A stretch of 64,000 nt of DNA from Streptomyces sp. GSL17-111. GTDB lineage: Bacteria; Actinomycetota; Actinomycetes; Streptomycetales; Streptomycetaceae. Where the stretch lies: positions 5,491,001 to 5,555,000 of the forward strand of contig NZ_JBAJNS010000001.1 in assembly GCF_037911585.1 (NCBI RefSeq), given 5' to 3'. Positions 42,122-53,095 of the stretch are shown here, one piece after another (the first letter of the stretch is position 1; the number at the start of each line of letters is the position of its first letter). Below the pieces are notes generated by a model that was given only the letters and a program-made list of their open reading frames with translations, ran no database searches and was not told the origin of the DNA. Made by a program: the position numbers and the translations under genes.

Positions 42122-42173
42122 GCGTCGTGACGACGGCGTCGTGACGGCCGCGTCGTGACAGCCGTCCCGTGAC
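42122..42173 (+). repeat. 14-bp tandem repeat (GCGTCGTGAC core) between pdxS and pdxT
   Basis: Three exact copies of GCGTCGTGAC start at 42122, 42136 and 42150, exactly 14 bp apart. A degenerate fourth (GTCCCGTGAC) starts at 42164. The array begins 7 nt after the pdxS stop and is followed at once by a strong hairpin. Confidence 0.85.
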
Positions 42174-42174
42174 C

Positions 42175-42207
42175 GGGCGGCCCGGGCCCACGCGGCCCGG
42201 GCCGCCC
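42175..42207 (+). terminator. Hairpin between pdxS and pdxT
   Basis: A 14-bp perfect GC stem (42175-42188 with 42194-42207) with a 5-nt loop, 24 nt before pdxT. It probably attenuates read-through from pdxS. Confidence 0.7.
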
Positions 42208-42231
42208 GCCACACGTTGTGAGAGGTACCCC

Positions 42232-42822
42232 GTGAGCAACACCCTCATCGGTGTCCTGGCCCTCCAGGGCGACGTCCGTGAGCACCTCGCCGCGCTGGAG
42301 GGCGCGGGCGCGACGGCGTGCGCCGTTCGGCGCCCCGAGGAGCTCGCCGCCGTCGACGGCCTGGTCATACCCGGCGGCGAGTCCACCACCATCTCCAAGC
42401 TGGCCGGGATCTTCGGCCTGCTGGAGCCCCTGCGCGAGCGGGTCCGGGCGGGGATGCCCGCCTACGGCTCCTGCGCGGGCATGATCATGCTGGCGGACAA
42501 GATCCTCGATCCGCGCTCCGGCCAGGAGACCGTCGGCGGCATCGACATGATCGTCCGCCGGAACGCGTTCGGCCGGCAGAACGAGTCCTTCGAGGCCGCG
42601 CTGGAGGTGACGGGTATCGAGGGCGGTCCGGTGCAGGGCGTGTTCATCCGGGCGCCGTGGGTGGAGTCCACCGGTGCGCGGGTGGAGACGCTGGCCGCGA
42701 TCGACGGGCACCCCGTCGCCGTCCGCCAGGGCAACCTGCTGGCCACCTCGTTCCACCCCGAACTGACCGGCGACCACCGGGTGCACGAGCTGTTCACCGC
42801 GATGGTGCGCGCCGAGCGTTGA
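42232..42822 (+). CDS. pdxT: Pyridoxal 5'-phosphate synthase, glutaminase subunit
   Basis: 196 residues, class-I glutamine amidotransferase fold. The triad is Cys81 ('YGSCAGM'), His175 and Glu177 ('FHPEL'). The 'GGESTT' oxyanion segment is near residue 46. It hydrolyses glutamine and channels ammonia to PdxS. GTG 42232 has AGAGG about 8 nt upstream. Repeats and a hairpin in the spacer may set a different expression level from pdxS. Confidence 0.97.
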   Translation: MSNTLIGVLALQGDVREHLAALEGAGATACAVRRPEELAAVDGLVIPGGESTTISKLAGIFGLLEPLRERVRAGMPAYGSCAGMIMLADKILDPRSGQETVGGIDMIVRRNAFGRQNESFEAALEVTGIEGGPVQGVFIRAPWVESTGARVETLAAIDGHPVAVRQGNLLATSFHPELTGDHRVHELFTAMVRAER

Positions 42823-42833
42823 CGCGACGGCGG

Positions 42834-42839
42834 TAGGAT
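42834..42839 (+). promoter_or_regulatory. Candidate -10 upstream of the YebC-family gene
   Basis: TAGGAT at 42834-42839, 44 nt before the GTG. The nearby TTGACG (42819-42824) is too close to serve as its -35. Confidence 0.35.
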
Positions 42840-42882
42840 CGGCGCGTTGTACATCCGTTGGTGACTGTGAAGGAGCAAGGCT

Positions 42883-43635
42883 GTGTCCGGCCACAGTAAG
42901 TGGGCAACCACCAAGCACAAGAAGGCCGTGATCGATGCCAAGCGCGGCAAGCTCTTCGCCAAGCTGATCAAGAACATCGAGGTCGCGGCCCGGATGGGCG
43001 GCGCCGACCCGGACGGCAACCCCACGCTCTACGACGCCATCCAGAAGGCGAAGAAGCAGTCGGTCCCCAACAAGAACATCGACAGCGCGGTCAAGCGCGG
43101 CGCGGGTCTTGAGGCCGGTGGCGCCGACTACGAGACGATCATGTACGAGGGCTACGGACCCAACGGCGTCGCCGTGCTGATCGAGTGCCTGACGGACAAC
43201 CGCAACCGCGCCGCCTCCGACGTCCGCGTCGCGATGACCCGCAACGGCGGCTCGATGGCCGACCCGGGCTCCGTCGCCTACCTCTTCCACCGCAAGGGCG
43301 TCGTGATCGTCCCCAAGGCCGAGCTGACCGAGGACGACGTGCTCGGCGCGGTGCTCGACGCCGGCGTCGAGGAGGTCAACGACCTCGGCGAGTCCTTCGA
43401 GGTGCTCAGCGAGGCGACCGACCTCGTCGCCGTCCGCACCGCCCTCCAAGAGGCCGGCATCGACTACGACTCGGCCGACGCCAACTTCGTCCCCACCATG
43501 CAGGTGGAGCTGGACGAGGAGGGCGCGAAGAAGATCTTCAAGCTCATCGACGCCCTGGAGGACAGCGACGACGTCCAGAACGTCTTCGCCAACTTCGACG
43601 TCCCGGACGAGGTCATGGCCAAGGTCGACGCCTGA
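42883..43635 (+). CDS. YebC/PmpR-family protein (probable translation/transcription factor)
   Basis: 250 residues, three-domain YebC fold, with the invariant start 'MSGHSKWATTKHKKAVIDAKRGKLFAKLIKNI'-type helix pair (seen in short segments such as 'GHSKWATTKHKK'). The family was described as DNA-binding regulators; more recent work links YebC to relief of ribosome stalling at proline runs. GTG 42883 has AAGGAG upstream. Its place just before ruvCAB is conserved in many bacteria. A strong terminator follows. Confidence 0.95.
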   Translation: MSGHSKWATTKHKKAVIDAKRGKLFAKLIKNIEVAARMGGADPDGNPTLYDAIQKAKKQSVPNKNIDSAVKRGAGLEAGGADYETIMYEGYGPNGVAVLIECLTDNRNRAASDVRVAMTRNGGSMADPGSVAYLFHRKGVVIVPKAELTEDDVLGAVLDAGVEEVNDLGESFEVLSEATDLVAVRTALQEAGIDYDSADANFVPTMQVELDEEGAKKIFKLIDALEDSDDVQNVFANFDVPDEVMAKVDA

Positions 43636-43658
43636 TCCGCCCGGCGGGAGCAGCGGCG

Positions 43659-43709
43659 GCGCGACGGGCCGCACCGGAGGGAGCGACACTCCGGTGCGGC
43701 CCGTCGCGC
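43659..43709 (+). terminator. Strong hairpin between yebC-family gene and ruvC
   Basis: A 21-bp perfect stem (43659-43679 with 43689-43709) and 9-nt loop, 24 nt past the stop. It separates the gene from ruvCAB, which then needs its own promoter (TACGCT near 43727 is a candidate). Confidence 0.8.
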
Positions 43710-43784
43710 TGTCGGTACCGGCCGCTACGCTGCCGGGCAGGTGTCCGAAGATCGACGGGCAGGACCGGAAGGGGAGTGGGCGCG

Positions 43785-44315
43785 TTGCGCGTGCTCGGGG
43801 TGGACCCGGGGCTCACCCGCTGCGGCGTGGGCGTCGTGGACGGGACGGCGGGCCGTCCGCTGCGGATGGTCGCCGTCGGCGTCGTGCGCACACCGGCCGA
43901 CGCCGAGGTGCCGCAGCGGCTCGTCGGCATCGAGCGCGGCATCGAGGAGTGGCTGGACGAGCACCGGCCCGAGGCCGTCGCGGTGGAGCGGGTCTTCAGC
44001 CAGCACAACGTGCGCACGGTCATGGGCACCGCGCAGGCCAGTGCCGTCGCCCTGCTGTGCGCCGCGCGGCGCGGGCTGCCCGTCGCCCTGCACACACCCA
44101 GCGAGGTGAAGGCGGCCGTCACCGGCAGCGGACGCGCCGACAAGGCGCAGGTCGCCGCGATGGTGACGCGGCTGCTGCGGCTGGACGCGCCGCCCCGTCC
44201 GGCCGACGCGGCGGACGCCCTCGCCCTCGCCATCTGCCACATCTGGCGCGCCCCCGCGCTCACCCGCCTCCAGCAGGCCCGGCGCCTGCACTCCGCGAAA
44301 GGCCCCGTCCGATGA
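43785..44315 (+). CDS. ruvC: Holliday junction resolvase RuvC
   Basis: 176 residues, RNase H-like fold. The catalytic acids are Asp7 ('GVDPG'), Glu68 ('VERVFSQ') and Asp141/Asp144 ('DAADALALAICH'). It cuts four-way junctions symmetrically. The TTG at 43785 is chosen because AAGGGGAG lies about 8 nt upstream and it gives the standard MRVLGVDPG start; GTG 43776 overlaps the ribosome-binding site. ATGA overlap couples it to ruvA. Confidence 0.95.
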   Translation: MRVLGVDPGLTRCGVGVVDGTAGRPLRMVAVGVVRTPADAEVPQRLVGIERGIEEWLDEHRPEAVAVERVFSQHNVRTVMGTAQASAVALLCAARRGLPVALHTPSEVKAAVTGSGRADKAQVAAMVTRLLRLDAPPRPADAADALALAICHIWRAPALTRLQQARRLHSAKGPVR

Positions 44316-44941
44316 TCGCGTTCGTCCAGGGTTCCGTGGCCGCGCTGGCCCCCGACAGCGCCGTCGTCGAGGTCGGCGGTGTCGGCATGGCACTCCAGTG
44401 CACCCCCGCGACCCTCGCCGGGCTGCGCGTCGGCGAACCGGCCCGGCTGGCGACGTCGCTGGTCGTGCGGGAGGACAGCCTCACGCTCTACGGCTTCGCG
44501 GAGGACGACGAACGGCAGGTCTTCGAGCTGCTCCAGACCGCCAGCGGCGTCGGTCCCCGCCTCGCGCAGGCCATGCTCGCGGTCCACCGGCCCGACACCC
44601 TGCGGCGCGCCGTGGCCGCCGGGGACGAGAAGGCCCTGACCGCCGTGCCCGGCATCGGGAAGAAGGGCGCGCAGAAACTGCTGCTGGAGCTGAAGGACCG
44701 GCTCGGCGCACCGGTGGGCGGCCCGGCCGGGCCGCCGGCGGGCCCGGCGGCCGGCGCTCCGAGCCCGTGGAGCGACCAGCTGCACAGTGCGCTGCTCGGC
44801 CTCGGCTACGCCGCGCGGGAGGCGGACGAGGCCGTGGCCGCCGTCGCCCCGCTCGCCGAGGAACAGGCGGCCGACGGCGCGCAGCCGCAGGTCGCACGGC
44901 TGCTGCGGGCCGCACTCCAGACCCTCAACCGCACCCGCTGA
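44312..44941 (+). CDS. ruvA: Holliday junction DNA-binding subunit RuvA
   Basis: 209 residues: N-terminal OB-fold ('MIAFVQGSVAALAPDSAVVEVGGVG'-type, in segments), the helix-hairpin-helix pair ('LLQTASGVGPRLAQAML' and 'LTAVPGIGKKGAQKLLLEL') and the C-terminal RuvB-contacting domain ('LHSALLGLGYAAREADEAV'). A Pro/Gly-rich hinge joins the last two. It holds the junction and loads RuvB. Confidence 0.97.
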   Translation: MIAFVQGSVAALAPDSAVVEVGGVGMALQCTPATLAGLRVGEPARLATSLVVREDSLTLYGFAEDDERQVFELLQTASGVGPRLAQAMLAVHRPDTLRRAVAAGDEKALTAVPGIGKKGAQKLLLELKDRLGAPVGGPAGPPAGPAAGAPSPWSDQLHSALLGLGYAAREADEAVAAVAPLAEEQAADGAQPQVARLLRAALQTLNRTR

Positions 44942-44979
44942 CGCGCCCGGCGCCGAGGCCACAGGAGAGAGCTACGAGC

Positions 44980-46092
44980 ATGACCTGGGACGACCACCGC
45001 GCAGAGCCGCCCGCCGACCCGGCCGGTGACGCCCATCCGCACGCGTCCGACCGCCTGGTGGGGGCGGGCGCCGACTCCGAGGACAGCGCCGTCGAAGCGG
45101 CGCTGCGGCCCAGGTCGCTCGCCGAGTTCGTCGGCCAGCCCACCGTGCGCGAGCAGCTCGACCTGGTGCTCACGGCCGCCCGGCAGCGTGGTGCCACGGC
45201 CGACCACGTCCTGCTCTCCGGCGCCCCCGGCCTGGGCAAGACGACCCTTTCCATGATCATCGCGGCTGAGATGGGCGCCCCCATCCGCATCACCTCCGGG
45301 CCCGCCATCCAGCACGCGGGCGACCTCGCCGCGATCCTCTCCTCCCTCCAGGAGGGCGAGGTCCTCTTCCTCGACGAGATCCACCGGATGTCCCGGCCCG
45401 CCGAGGAGATGCTCTACATGGCGATGGAGGACTTCCGGGTCGACGTCGTCGTCGGCAAGGGGCCGGGCGCCACCGCCATCCCGCTCGAACTCCCGCCGTT
45501 CACCCTGGTCGGGGCCACGACGCGGGCCGGGCTGCTCCCGCCCCCGTTGCGGGACCGCTTCGGCTTCACCGCGCACATGGAGTTCTACGAGCCGGCCGAG
45601 TTGGAGCGCGTGGTCCACCGCTCCGCCCGGCTGCTGGAGGTGGAGACGGACGCCCCGGGCGCGGCCGAGATCGCCTCGCGTTCCCGGGGCACCCCCCGCA
45701 TCGCGAACCGCCTGCTGCGCCGGGTGCGCGACTACGCGCAGGTCAAGGCCGACGGCTTCGTCACCCGGGAGATCGCCCGGCAGGCCCTCGCGGTGTACGA
45801 GGTCGACGATCGCGGGCTGGACCGGCTGGACCGCTCGGTCCTCCAGGCCCTGCTCAAGCTGTTCGGCGGCGGCCCGGTCGGCGTCTCCACCCTGGCCGTG
45901 GCGGTGGGGGAGGAGCGGGAGACCGTCGAAGAGGTGGCCGAGCCGTTCCTGGTCCGCGAGGGTCTGTTGGCCCGCACACCCCGGGGCCGCGTGGCCACCC
46001 CGGCGGCCTGGGAGCACCTGGGACTGACGCCTCCGCGGTCCGTGCCGCCGTCCGCGACGCCGTCCGGGCAGCGCGGATTGTTCGAAGGATGA
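44980..46092 (+). CDS. ruvB: Holliday junction branch-migration ATPase RuvB
   Basis: 370 residues, AAA+ motor. Walker A 'GAPGLGKTT' is at 81-89, Walker B 'LFLDEIHR' near 130, sensor 1 'VGATTRAG', the arginine finger region 'PPPLRDRFG' and sensor 2 'RGTPRIANRLLRR', then a winged-helix C-terminus. An extra ~35 residues precede the usual start. ATG 44980 has AGGAGAG upstream. Confidence 0.97.
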   Translation: MTWDDHRAEPPADPAGDAHPHASDRLVGAGADSEDSAVEAALRPRSLAEFVGQPTVREQLDLVLTAARQRGATADHVLLSGAPGLGKTTLSMIIAAEMGAPIRITSGPAIQHAGDLAAILSSLQEGEVLFLDEIHRMSRPAEEMLYMAMEDFRVDVVVGKGPGATAIPLELPPFTLVGATTRAGLLPPPLRDRFGFTAHMEFYEPAELERVVHRSARLLEVETDAPGAAEIASRSRGTPRIANRLLRRVRDYAQVKADGFVTREIARQALAVYEVDDRGLDRLDRSVLQALLKLFGGGPVGVSTLAVAVGEERETVEEVAEPFLVREGLLARTPRGRVATPAAWEHLGLTPPRSVPPSATPSGQRGLFEG

Positions 46093-46252
46093 GACCTTCG
46101 GATTTCGTCAGGACCGGAACCCGGGTGCCATGCTGGACGTTGTTCCACCGGTGGGGCCTCGCCTAGACTCCGCCGATGCCGCCCCTTCGGCCGGCGCACC
46201 CATCCATACCCCCCCAGGTCGTTCGCGGCCTTGCAAAGGACACTCTTCCGCC

Positions 46253-46726
46253 GTGGATATCGCATTTCTCCTCCCCCTGGTCATCCTGATCGGCTTCATG
46301 TTCGTGATGACGCGCTCGGCCAAGAAGAAGCAGCAGCAGGCCATGCAGATGCGTGACCAGATGCAGCCGGGCACGGGCGTCCGCACGATCGGCGGCATGT
46401 ACGGCCGCGTCAAGGAGGTCGGCGACGACACGGTGCTCCTTGAGGTCGCTCCCGGTGTGCACACTCTGTACGCGAAGAACGCCGTCGGGGCCGTCCTTGA
46501 GGACGAGGAGTACGACCGCATCGTGAACGGCACCCCCGAGGCGGACGAGGACGCACCCGTGGTGCCGGACGACGCCTCCTCCCTGACCGCTCACGAGGCT
46601 TCCGCCGAGACCACCACCGATGAAAAGATCGGCCTCGGCAAGGAGAGCGGCCCCGACCACGCCGCTGACGAGGCCGGGGAGCCCAAGGACGAGACCAAGC
46701 GCGACGGCGACGACGGCCAGAAGTAG
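46253..46726 (+). CDS. yajC: Preprotein translocase accessory subunit YajC
   Basis: 157 residues. One N-terminal membrane helix ('IAFLLPLVILIGFMFVM') is followed by the cytosolic YajC core ('VRTIGGMYGRVKEVGDDTVLLEVAPGVH'-type, in segments). The last ~60 residues are acidic and unstructured, longer than in E. coli YajC. GTG 46253 has AAGGA 12 nt upstream. It precedes secD-secF as usual and helps link SecDF to SecYEG. Confidence 0.94.
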   Translation: MDIAFLLPLVILIGFMFVMTRSAKKKQQQAMQMRDQMQPGTGVRTIGGMYGRVKEVGDDTVLLEVAPGVHTLYAKNAVGAVLEDEEYDRIVNGTPEADEDAPVVPDDASSLTAHEASAETTTDEKIGLGKESGPDHAADEAGEPKDETKRDGDDGQK

Positions 46727-46733
46727 CCACACC

Positions 46734-46762
46734 CGCCGCCGGACCTGGCCGGTCCGGCGGCG
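46734..46762 (+). terminator. Hairpin between yajC and secD
   Basis: A 12-bp perfect stem (46734-46745 with 46751-46762) and 5-nt loop, 7 nt after the yajC stop and 77 nt before secD. It may act as an attenuator. Confidence 0.6.
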
Positions 46763-46839
46763 TCGCACGTTCCGCACACCACTTCGCGTGCCGCGCGGTG
46801 ACCCCGCGCGCGGGCGGCTGGACAGGGAGAATCGACAAG

Positions 46840-48648
46840 GTGGCAACACCGCAGAAGCGCCGGAGGTCCCCACGGGCGCAGGGGAAACCATGGCGCGCGC
46901 TGACGCTCATCCTGGTACTCACGGCGCTGCTCACGGGCGGGATGTTCCTCTCCGGGGCGACCACGCCCCGGCTGGGCATCGACCTCGCGGGCGGCACGAG
47001 CATCACGCTCACGGCCGTGGACCAGCCGGGGAAGAAGAGCGCGGTCAACGAGGCCAACATGAACACGGCGGTGTCGATCATCGACCGCCGTGTCAACGGT
47101 CTCGGCGTCTCGGAGGCCGAGGTCAAGACCCAGGGCGACCGCAACATCATCGTCAACATCCCGCGGGGCACCGACGAGAAGCAGGCGCGTGAACAGGTCG
47201 GCACCACCGCCGAGCTGGGCTTCCGCGCCGTGCTCAACGCCGTCCCCGCCGGCGCCCCCGCACCGGAGCCGAGCACCTCCCCCTCTCCCGGCGCCGATGC
47301 GGAGGAAGCCGAGGAAGCCGAGGAAGAGGCCGGGACGGAGGACGAGCAGCAGCCGGACGGCGAGGAGTCGCCGCAGGAGCAGGCCACGGAGCCCGGGAAC
47401 GACGAGGCGTCGGGCGAGCCGGAGCCGCAGGGCGGCCGGAACGGCCCGGTCACCGACGAGTCCCCCTCGCCCGACGCGAGCGCCCCCGCCGAGGAGGAGC
47501 AGCCGGAGGAGAGCCCGGAGCCGCCAGCCGAGGACGCCGACGCGGCCCAGCTGGCCCAGCGCCTTCAGGAGCTCGACTGCTCGACCCCGGAGGCCCGCGC
47601 CGAGGCCGGCCAGGCCGTGGCGGCCGCCGAGTCCGACGAGCCGGTCGTCGCCTGTGACCGGGAGGGTGCCTCCAAGTACGCGCTCGGCCCCGTCGAGGTG
47701 CCCGGCACGCAGGTCGAGGGCGCGGACGCCCTCTTCGACCAGCAGCGCGGCATCTGGCTCGTCACCATGGACTTCACCGACGGCGGCGGCAAGAAGTTCG
47801 CCGACGTCACCGAGCGCATCTCCGCTCTGCCCCAGCCGCAGAACCAGTTCGCGATCACCCTCGACGGCGAGGTCGTCTCCGCGCCGTCGGTCTCCTCGCG
47901 CATCGGCGGCGGCCAGGCCGAGATCACCGGCAGTTTCAACCAGGAGTCCGCCTCCGACCTGGCCAACGTCCTGAAGTTCGGCGCGCTGCCGATCACCTTC
48001 GAGGAGGCGAACGTCCTGACGATCTCGCCGTCGCTCGGCGGGGAGCAGCTCAAGGCCGGTCTGATCGCGGGAGCCATCGGCCTCGCCCTGGTCGCGATCT
48101 ACCTGATCTTCTACTACCGGGCGCTGGCCATGGTCGCCATCGGCAGCCTGCTCCTCATGGGCGGGCTGACGTACGTGGTGATGTCGCTGCTCGGGCCGGC
48201 GATCGGCTTCGCGCTGAGCCTGCCGGCCGTCTGCGGTGCCATCGTCGCCATCGGCATCACGGCGGACTCGTTCATCGTCTACTTCGAACGCATCCGCGAC
48301 GAGGTGCGCGAGGGCCGGTCCGTGCGACCGGCGATCGAACGGGCCTGGCCCCGCGCCCGGCACACGATCCTCATCTCCGACGTCGTCTCCTTCCTGGCCG
48401 CCGTCGTGCTGTTCTTCGCGGCCGTCGGCTCCGTGCAGGGCTTCGCCTTCGTGCTCGGCCTGACCACGCTGCTCGACGTCGTCGTGGTCTTCCTGCTGAC
48501 CAAGCCGCTGACGAGCCTGCTGGCCGCCCGGCCCTTCTTCGGCAGCGGCCACCCCTGGTCCGGGCTGGACCCCAAGCGGCTGGGAGCCCAGCCGCCCATC
48601 CGCGGACGCCGCCGGGCGTCGAGCACGGTCGAGCCGAAGGAGGCCTGA
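46840..48648 (+). CDS. secD: Protein translocase subunit SecD
   Basis: 602 residues. An N-terminal membrane helix ('ALTLILVLTALLTGGMFL') leads to the conserved 'LGIDLAGGTSITL' (the D1 motif region). A long extracytoplasmic P1 domain and five C-terminal helices follow, with 'PSLGGEQLKAGLIAG' and 'GITADSFIVYFERIRDEVREG'. It uses the proton gradient to pull exported proteins across the membrane. A Glu/Pro-rich insertion of about 95 residues (140-233) interrupts P1. GTG 46840 has GGGAGA upstream. Confidence 0.96.
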   Translation: MATPQKRRRSPRAQGKPWRALTLILVLTALLTGGMFLSGATTPRLGIDLAGGTSITLTAVDQPGKKSAVNEANMNTAVSIIDRRVNGLGVSEAEVKTQGDRNIIVNIPRGTDEKQAREQVGTTAELGFRAVLNAVPAGAPAPEPSTSPSPGADAEEAEEAEEEAGTEDEQQPDGEESPQEQATEPGNDEASGEPEPQGGRNGPVTDESPSPDASAPAEEEQPEESPEPPAEDADAAQLAQRLQELDCSTPEARAEAGQAVAAAESDEPVVACDREGASKYALGPVEVPGTQVEGADALFDQQRGIWLVTMDFTDGGGKKFADVTERISALPQPQNQFAITLDGEVVSAPSVSSRIGGGQAEITGSFNQESASDLANVLKFGALPITFEEANVLTISPSLGGEQLKAGLIAGAIGLALVAIYLIFYYRALAMVAIGSLLLMGGLTYVVMSLLGPAIGFALSLPAVCGAIVAIGITADSFIVYFERIRDEVREGRSVRPAIERAWPRARHTILISDVVSFLAAVVLFFAAVGSVQGFAFVLGLTTLLDVVVVFLLTKPLTSLLAARPFFGSGHPWSGLDPKRLGAQPPIRGRRRASSTVEPKEA

Positions 48649-48649
48649 G

Positions 48650-49834
48650 ATGTCCCGCATCGGTGCGCTCGGCGCCAAGCTGTACCGCGGCGAGGCCGCC
48701 TACGACTTCGTGGGCCGCCGCAAGCTCTGGTACGCGATCTCCCTCCTCCTGATCGCCATCTCGCTGGCGGGCCTGGGCGGCAAGGGCCTGTACATGGGCG
48801 TGGAGTTCCAGGGCGGAGCCGTCTTCACCACCCCGCCCACCCAGGCCTCCATCGAGGAGGCCCGGACGATGGCCGAGGAGGCCACCGGGAACGACGCACG
48901 GGTGCAGCGGCTCGGCAACGACGCCCTGCGCATCACCGTCACCGGGCTGGACAACGACGCGTCCAACGCCGCTCGCGGGGAGCTGGCCGAGGGGCTCGGC
49001 CTGGAGGCCGGCGACCTGGACGCGCAGCTGGTCGGTCCCAGCTGGGGCGACCAGATGACCAGCAAGGCGCTCACCGGCATGGTGATCTTCCTGGTCCTCG
49101 TCAGCGTGTACCTGGCCATCACCTTCGAGTGGCGCATGGCGGTCGCCGCCCTCACCGCCCTCCTGCACGACCTCGTGATCACCGTCGGCGTGTACGCGCT
49201 GGTGGGATTCGAGGTCACGCCGGGCACGGTGGTCGGCGTCCTGACGATTCTCGGATACTCGCTCTACGACACCGTGGTCGTCTTCGACAAGGTCAACGAG
49301 AACACCAGCACGCTGAACAAGCAGAACCGCTGGACGTTCCCGGAGCTGGCCAACCGCGGGCTCAACGCGACGCTCATCCGCTCGGTGAACACCTCCGTCG
49401 TGGCGCTGCTGCCCGTCGGCGCCCTGCTGATCATCGGCGCCGGGCTGCTCGGCGGCGGCATGCTCAAGGACATCGCCCTGTCGCTCTTCGTGGGCCTCAC
49501 CGCCGGTACCTACTCGTCGATCATGCTCGCGACCCCGGTCGTCGTCGACCTCAAGAAGCGCCAGCCCGAGGTGGTCCGCCACGACCGCCGGGTGCTGTCC
49601 AAGCGCCGTGACGGCACGGCCGGCGGCGAGGACACCGACGAGGCGGCGGACGCCGGGAGCGACGACGCGCACGCCGGGTCCTCCCAGAACAACGGCAACG
49701 CCGGAAGCTCGGAGCAGCACGCCGCCGACGACGCCGGGCCCACCGAGGCGCAGGAGGCCGCCGCCGTCGGCGCTCCCCGGCCGCGGGCCCCCCGGGACGG
49801 CCGCGGCAGCAGCGGAACCAGGAAGCGGCGGTGA
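48650..49834 (+). CDS. secF: Protein translocase subunit SecF
   Basis: 394 residues with six membrane helices. 'GVEFQGGAVF' near residue 50 is the D1-like motif, and 'TILGYSLYDTVVVFDKVNEN' carries the proton-relay Asp. The C-terminal ~85 residues are hydrophilic, rich in Ala/Asp/Ser with an 'SSQNNGNAGSSEQ' stretch, and longer than usual. ATG 48650 lies one base after the secD stop. SecF pairs with SecD. Confidence 0.96.
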   Translation: MSRIGALGAKLYRGEAAYDFVGRRKLWYAISLLLIAISLAGLGGKGLYMGVEFQGGAVFTTPPTQASIEEARTMAEEATGNDARVQRLGNDALRITVTGLDNDASNAARGELAEGLGLEAGDLDAQLVGPSWGDQMTSKALTGMVIFLVLVSVYLAITFEWRMAVAALTALLHDLVITVGVYALVGFEVTPGTVVGVLTILGYSLYDTVVVFDKVNENTSTLNKQNRWTFPELANRGLNATLIRSVNTSVVALLPVGALLIIGAGLLGGGMLKDIALSLFVGLTAGTYSSIMLATPVVVDLKKRQPEVVRHDRRVLSKRRDGTAGGEDTDEAADAGSDDAHAGSSQNNGNAGSSEQHAADDAGPTEAQEAAAVGAPRPRAPRDGRGSSGTRKRR

Positions 49835-50406
49835 CGGACATGAGCGGGACGACGGTGCCGCAGCGGGCCGACGGACTGTCCGAGCTGCTCCTCAGCCGCA
49901 TCCGCGACGTACCGGACCACCCCGAGCCCGGGGTGATGTTCAAGGACATCACCCCGCTGCTCGCCGACCCGGTGGCCTTCGCCGCCCTCACCGACGCGCT
50001 CGCCGCCCGCTGCGCGGAGCTGGGCGCCACGAAGGTCGTCGGGCTGGAGGCGCGCGGGTTCATCCTCGGCGCGCCGGCGGCCGTCCGCGCGGGTGTGGGC
50101 TTCGTGCCCGTCCGCAAGGCGGGCAAGCTGCCGGGGGCGACGCTCGGCCAGGCCTACGACCTGGAGTACGGCAGCGCCGAGATCGAGATCCACGCGGAGG
50201 ACCTGCGCCCCGACGACCGGGTGCTCGTCGTCGACGACGTCCTGGCCACCGGCGGGACGGCCGAGGCGAGCGTCCACCTGCTGCGGCGCTCCGGTGCCGC
50301 GGTGGCGGGCGTCAGCGTCCTGATGGAGCTGGGTTTCCTCGCGGGCCGCACCCGCGTGGAGGCCGCGCTCGACGGCGCTCCGCTCGACGCCCTGGTCACG
50401 GTGTAG
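49831..50406 (+). CDS. apt: Adenine phosphoribosyltransferase
   Basis: 191 residues. The PRPP-binding motif 'VLVVDDVLATGGTA' is near 130-143. 'GVMFKDITPLLADP' and 'GLEARGFILGAPAA' are typical of Apt. It salvages adenine to AMP. GTG 49831 overlaps the secF stop (GTGA), so it is the last gene of the secDF unit. Its position before relA ties purine salvage to (p)ppGpp metabolism, an arrangement common in actinobacteria. Confidence 0.96.
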   Translation: MTDMSGTTVPQRADGLSELLLSRIRDVPDHPEPGVMFKDITPLLADPVAFAALTDALAARCAELGATKVVGLEARGFILGAPAAVRAGVGFVPVRKAGKLPGATLGQAYDLEYGSAEIEIHAEDLRPDDRVLVVDDVLATGGTAEASVHLLRRSGAAVAGVSVLMELGFLAGRTRVEAALDGAPLDALVTV

Positions 50407-50509
50407 CGGGCGCGGCGGCGGCCCCGGTCACCGGCGCGGCCCGTCCCCGGCGTGGCTCGATACCATGGCAGTCCGACCGTTCCCTGGCCGGACCGTCCGA
50501 GGAGAGCTC

Positions 50510-53040
<2,531 letters not shown>

Positions 53041-53041
<1 letters not shown>

Positions 53042-53084
53042 GTACGGCGAAGGCCCCGGCACCCGCCGGGGCCTTCGCCGTACC
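53041..53084. terminator. Perfect 20-bp bidirectional terminator between relA and the DUF349 gene
   Basis: A 20-bp perfect stem (53041-53060 with 53065-53084) with a 4-nt loop. Its first base is the last base of the relA stop codon. It lies in a 54-bp convergent spacer and serves both genes. Confidence 0.9.
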
Positions 53085-53095
53085 GCGCCGGGCGG

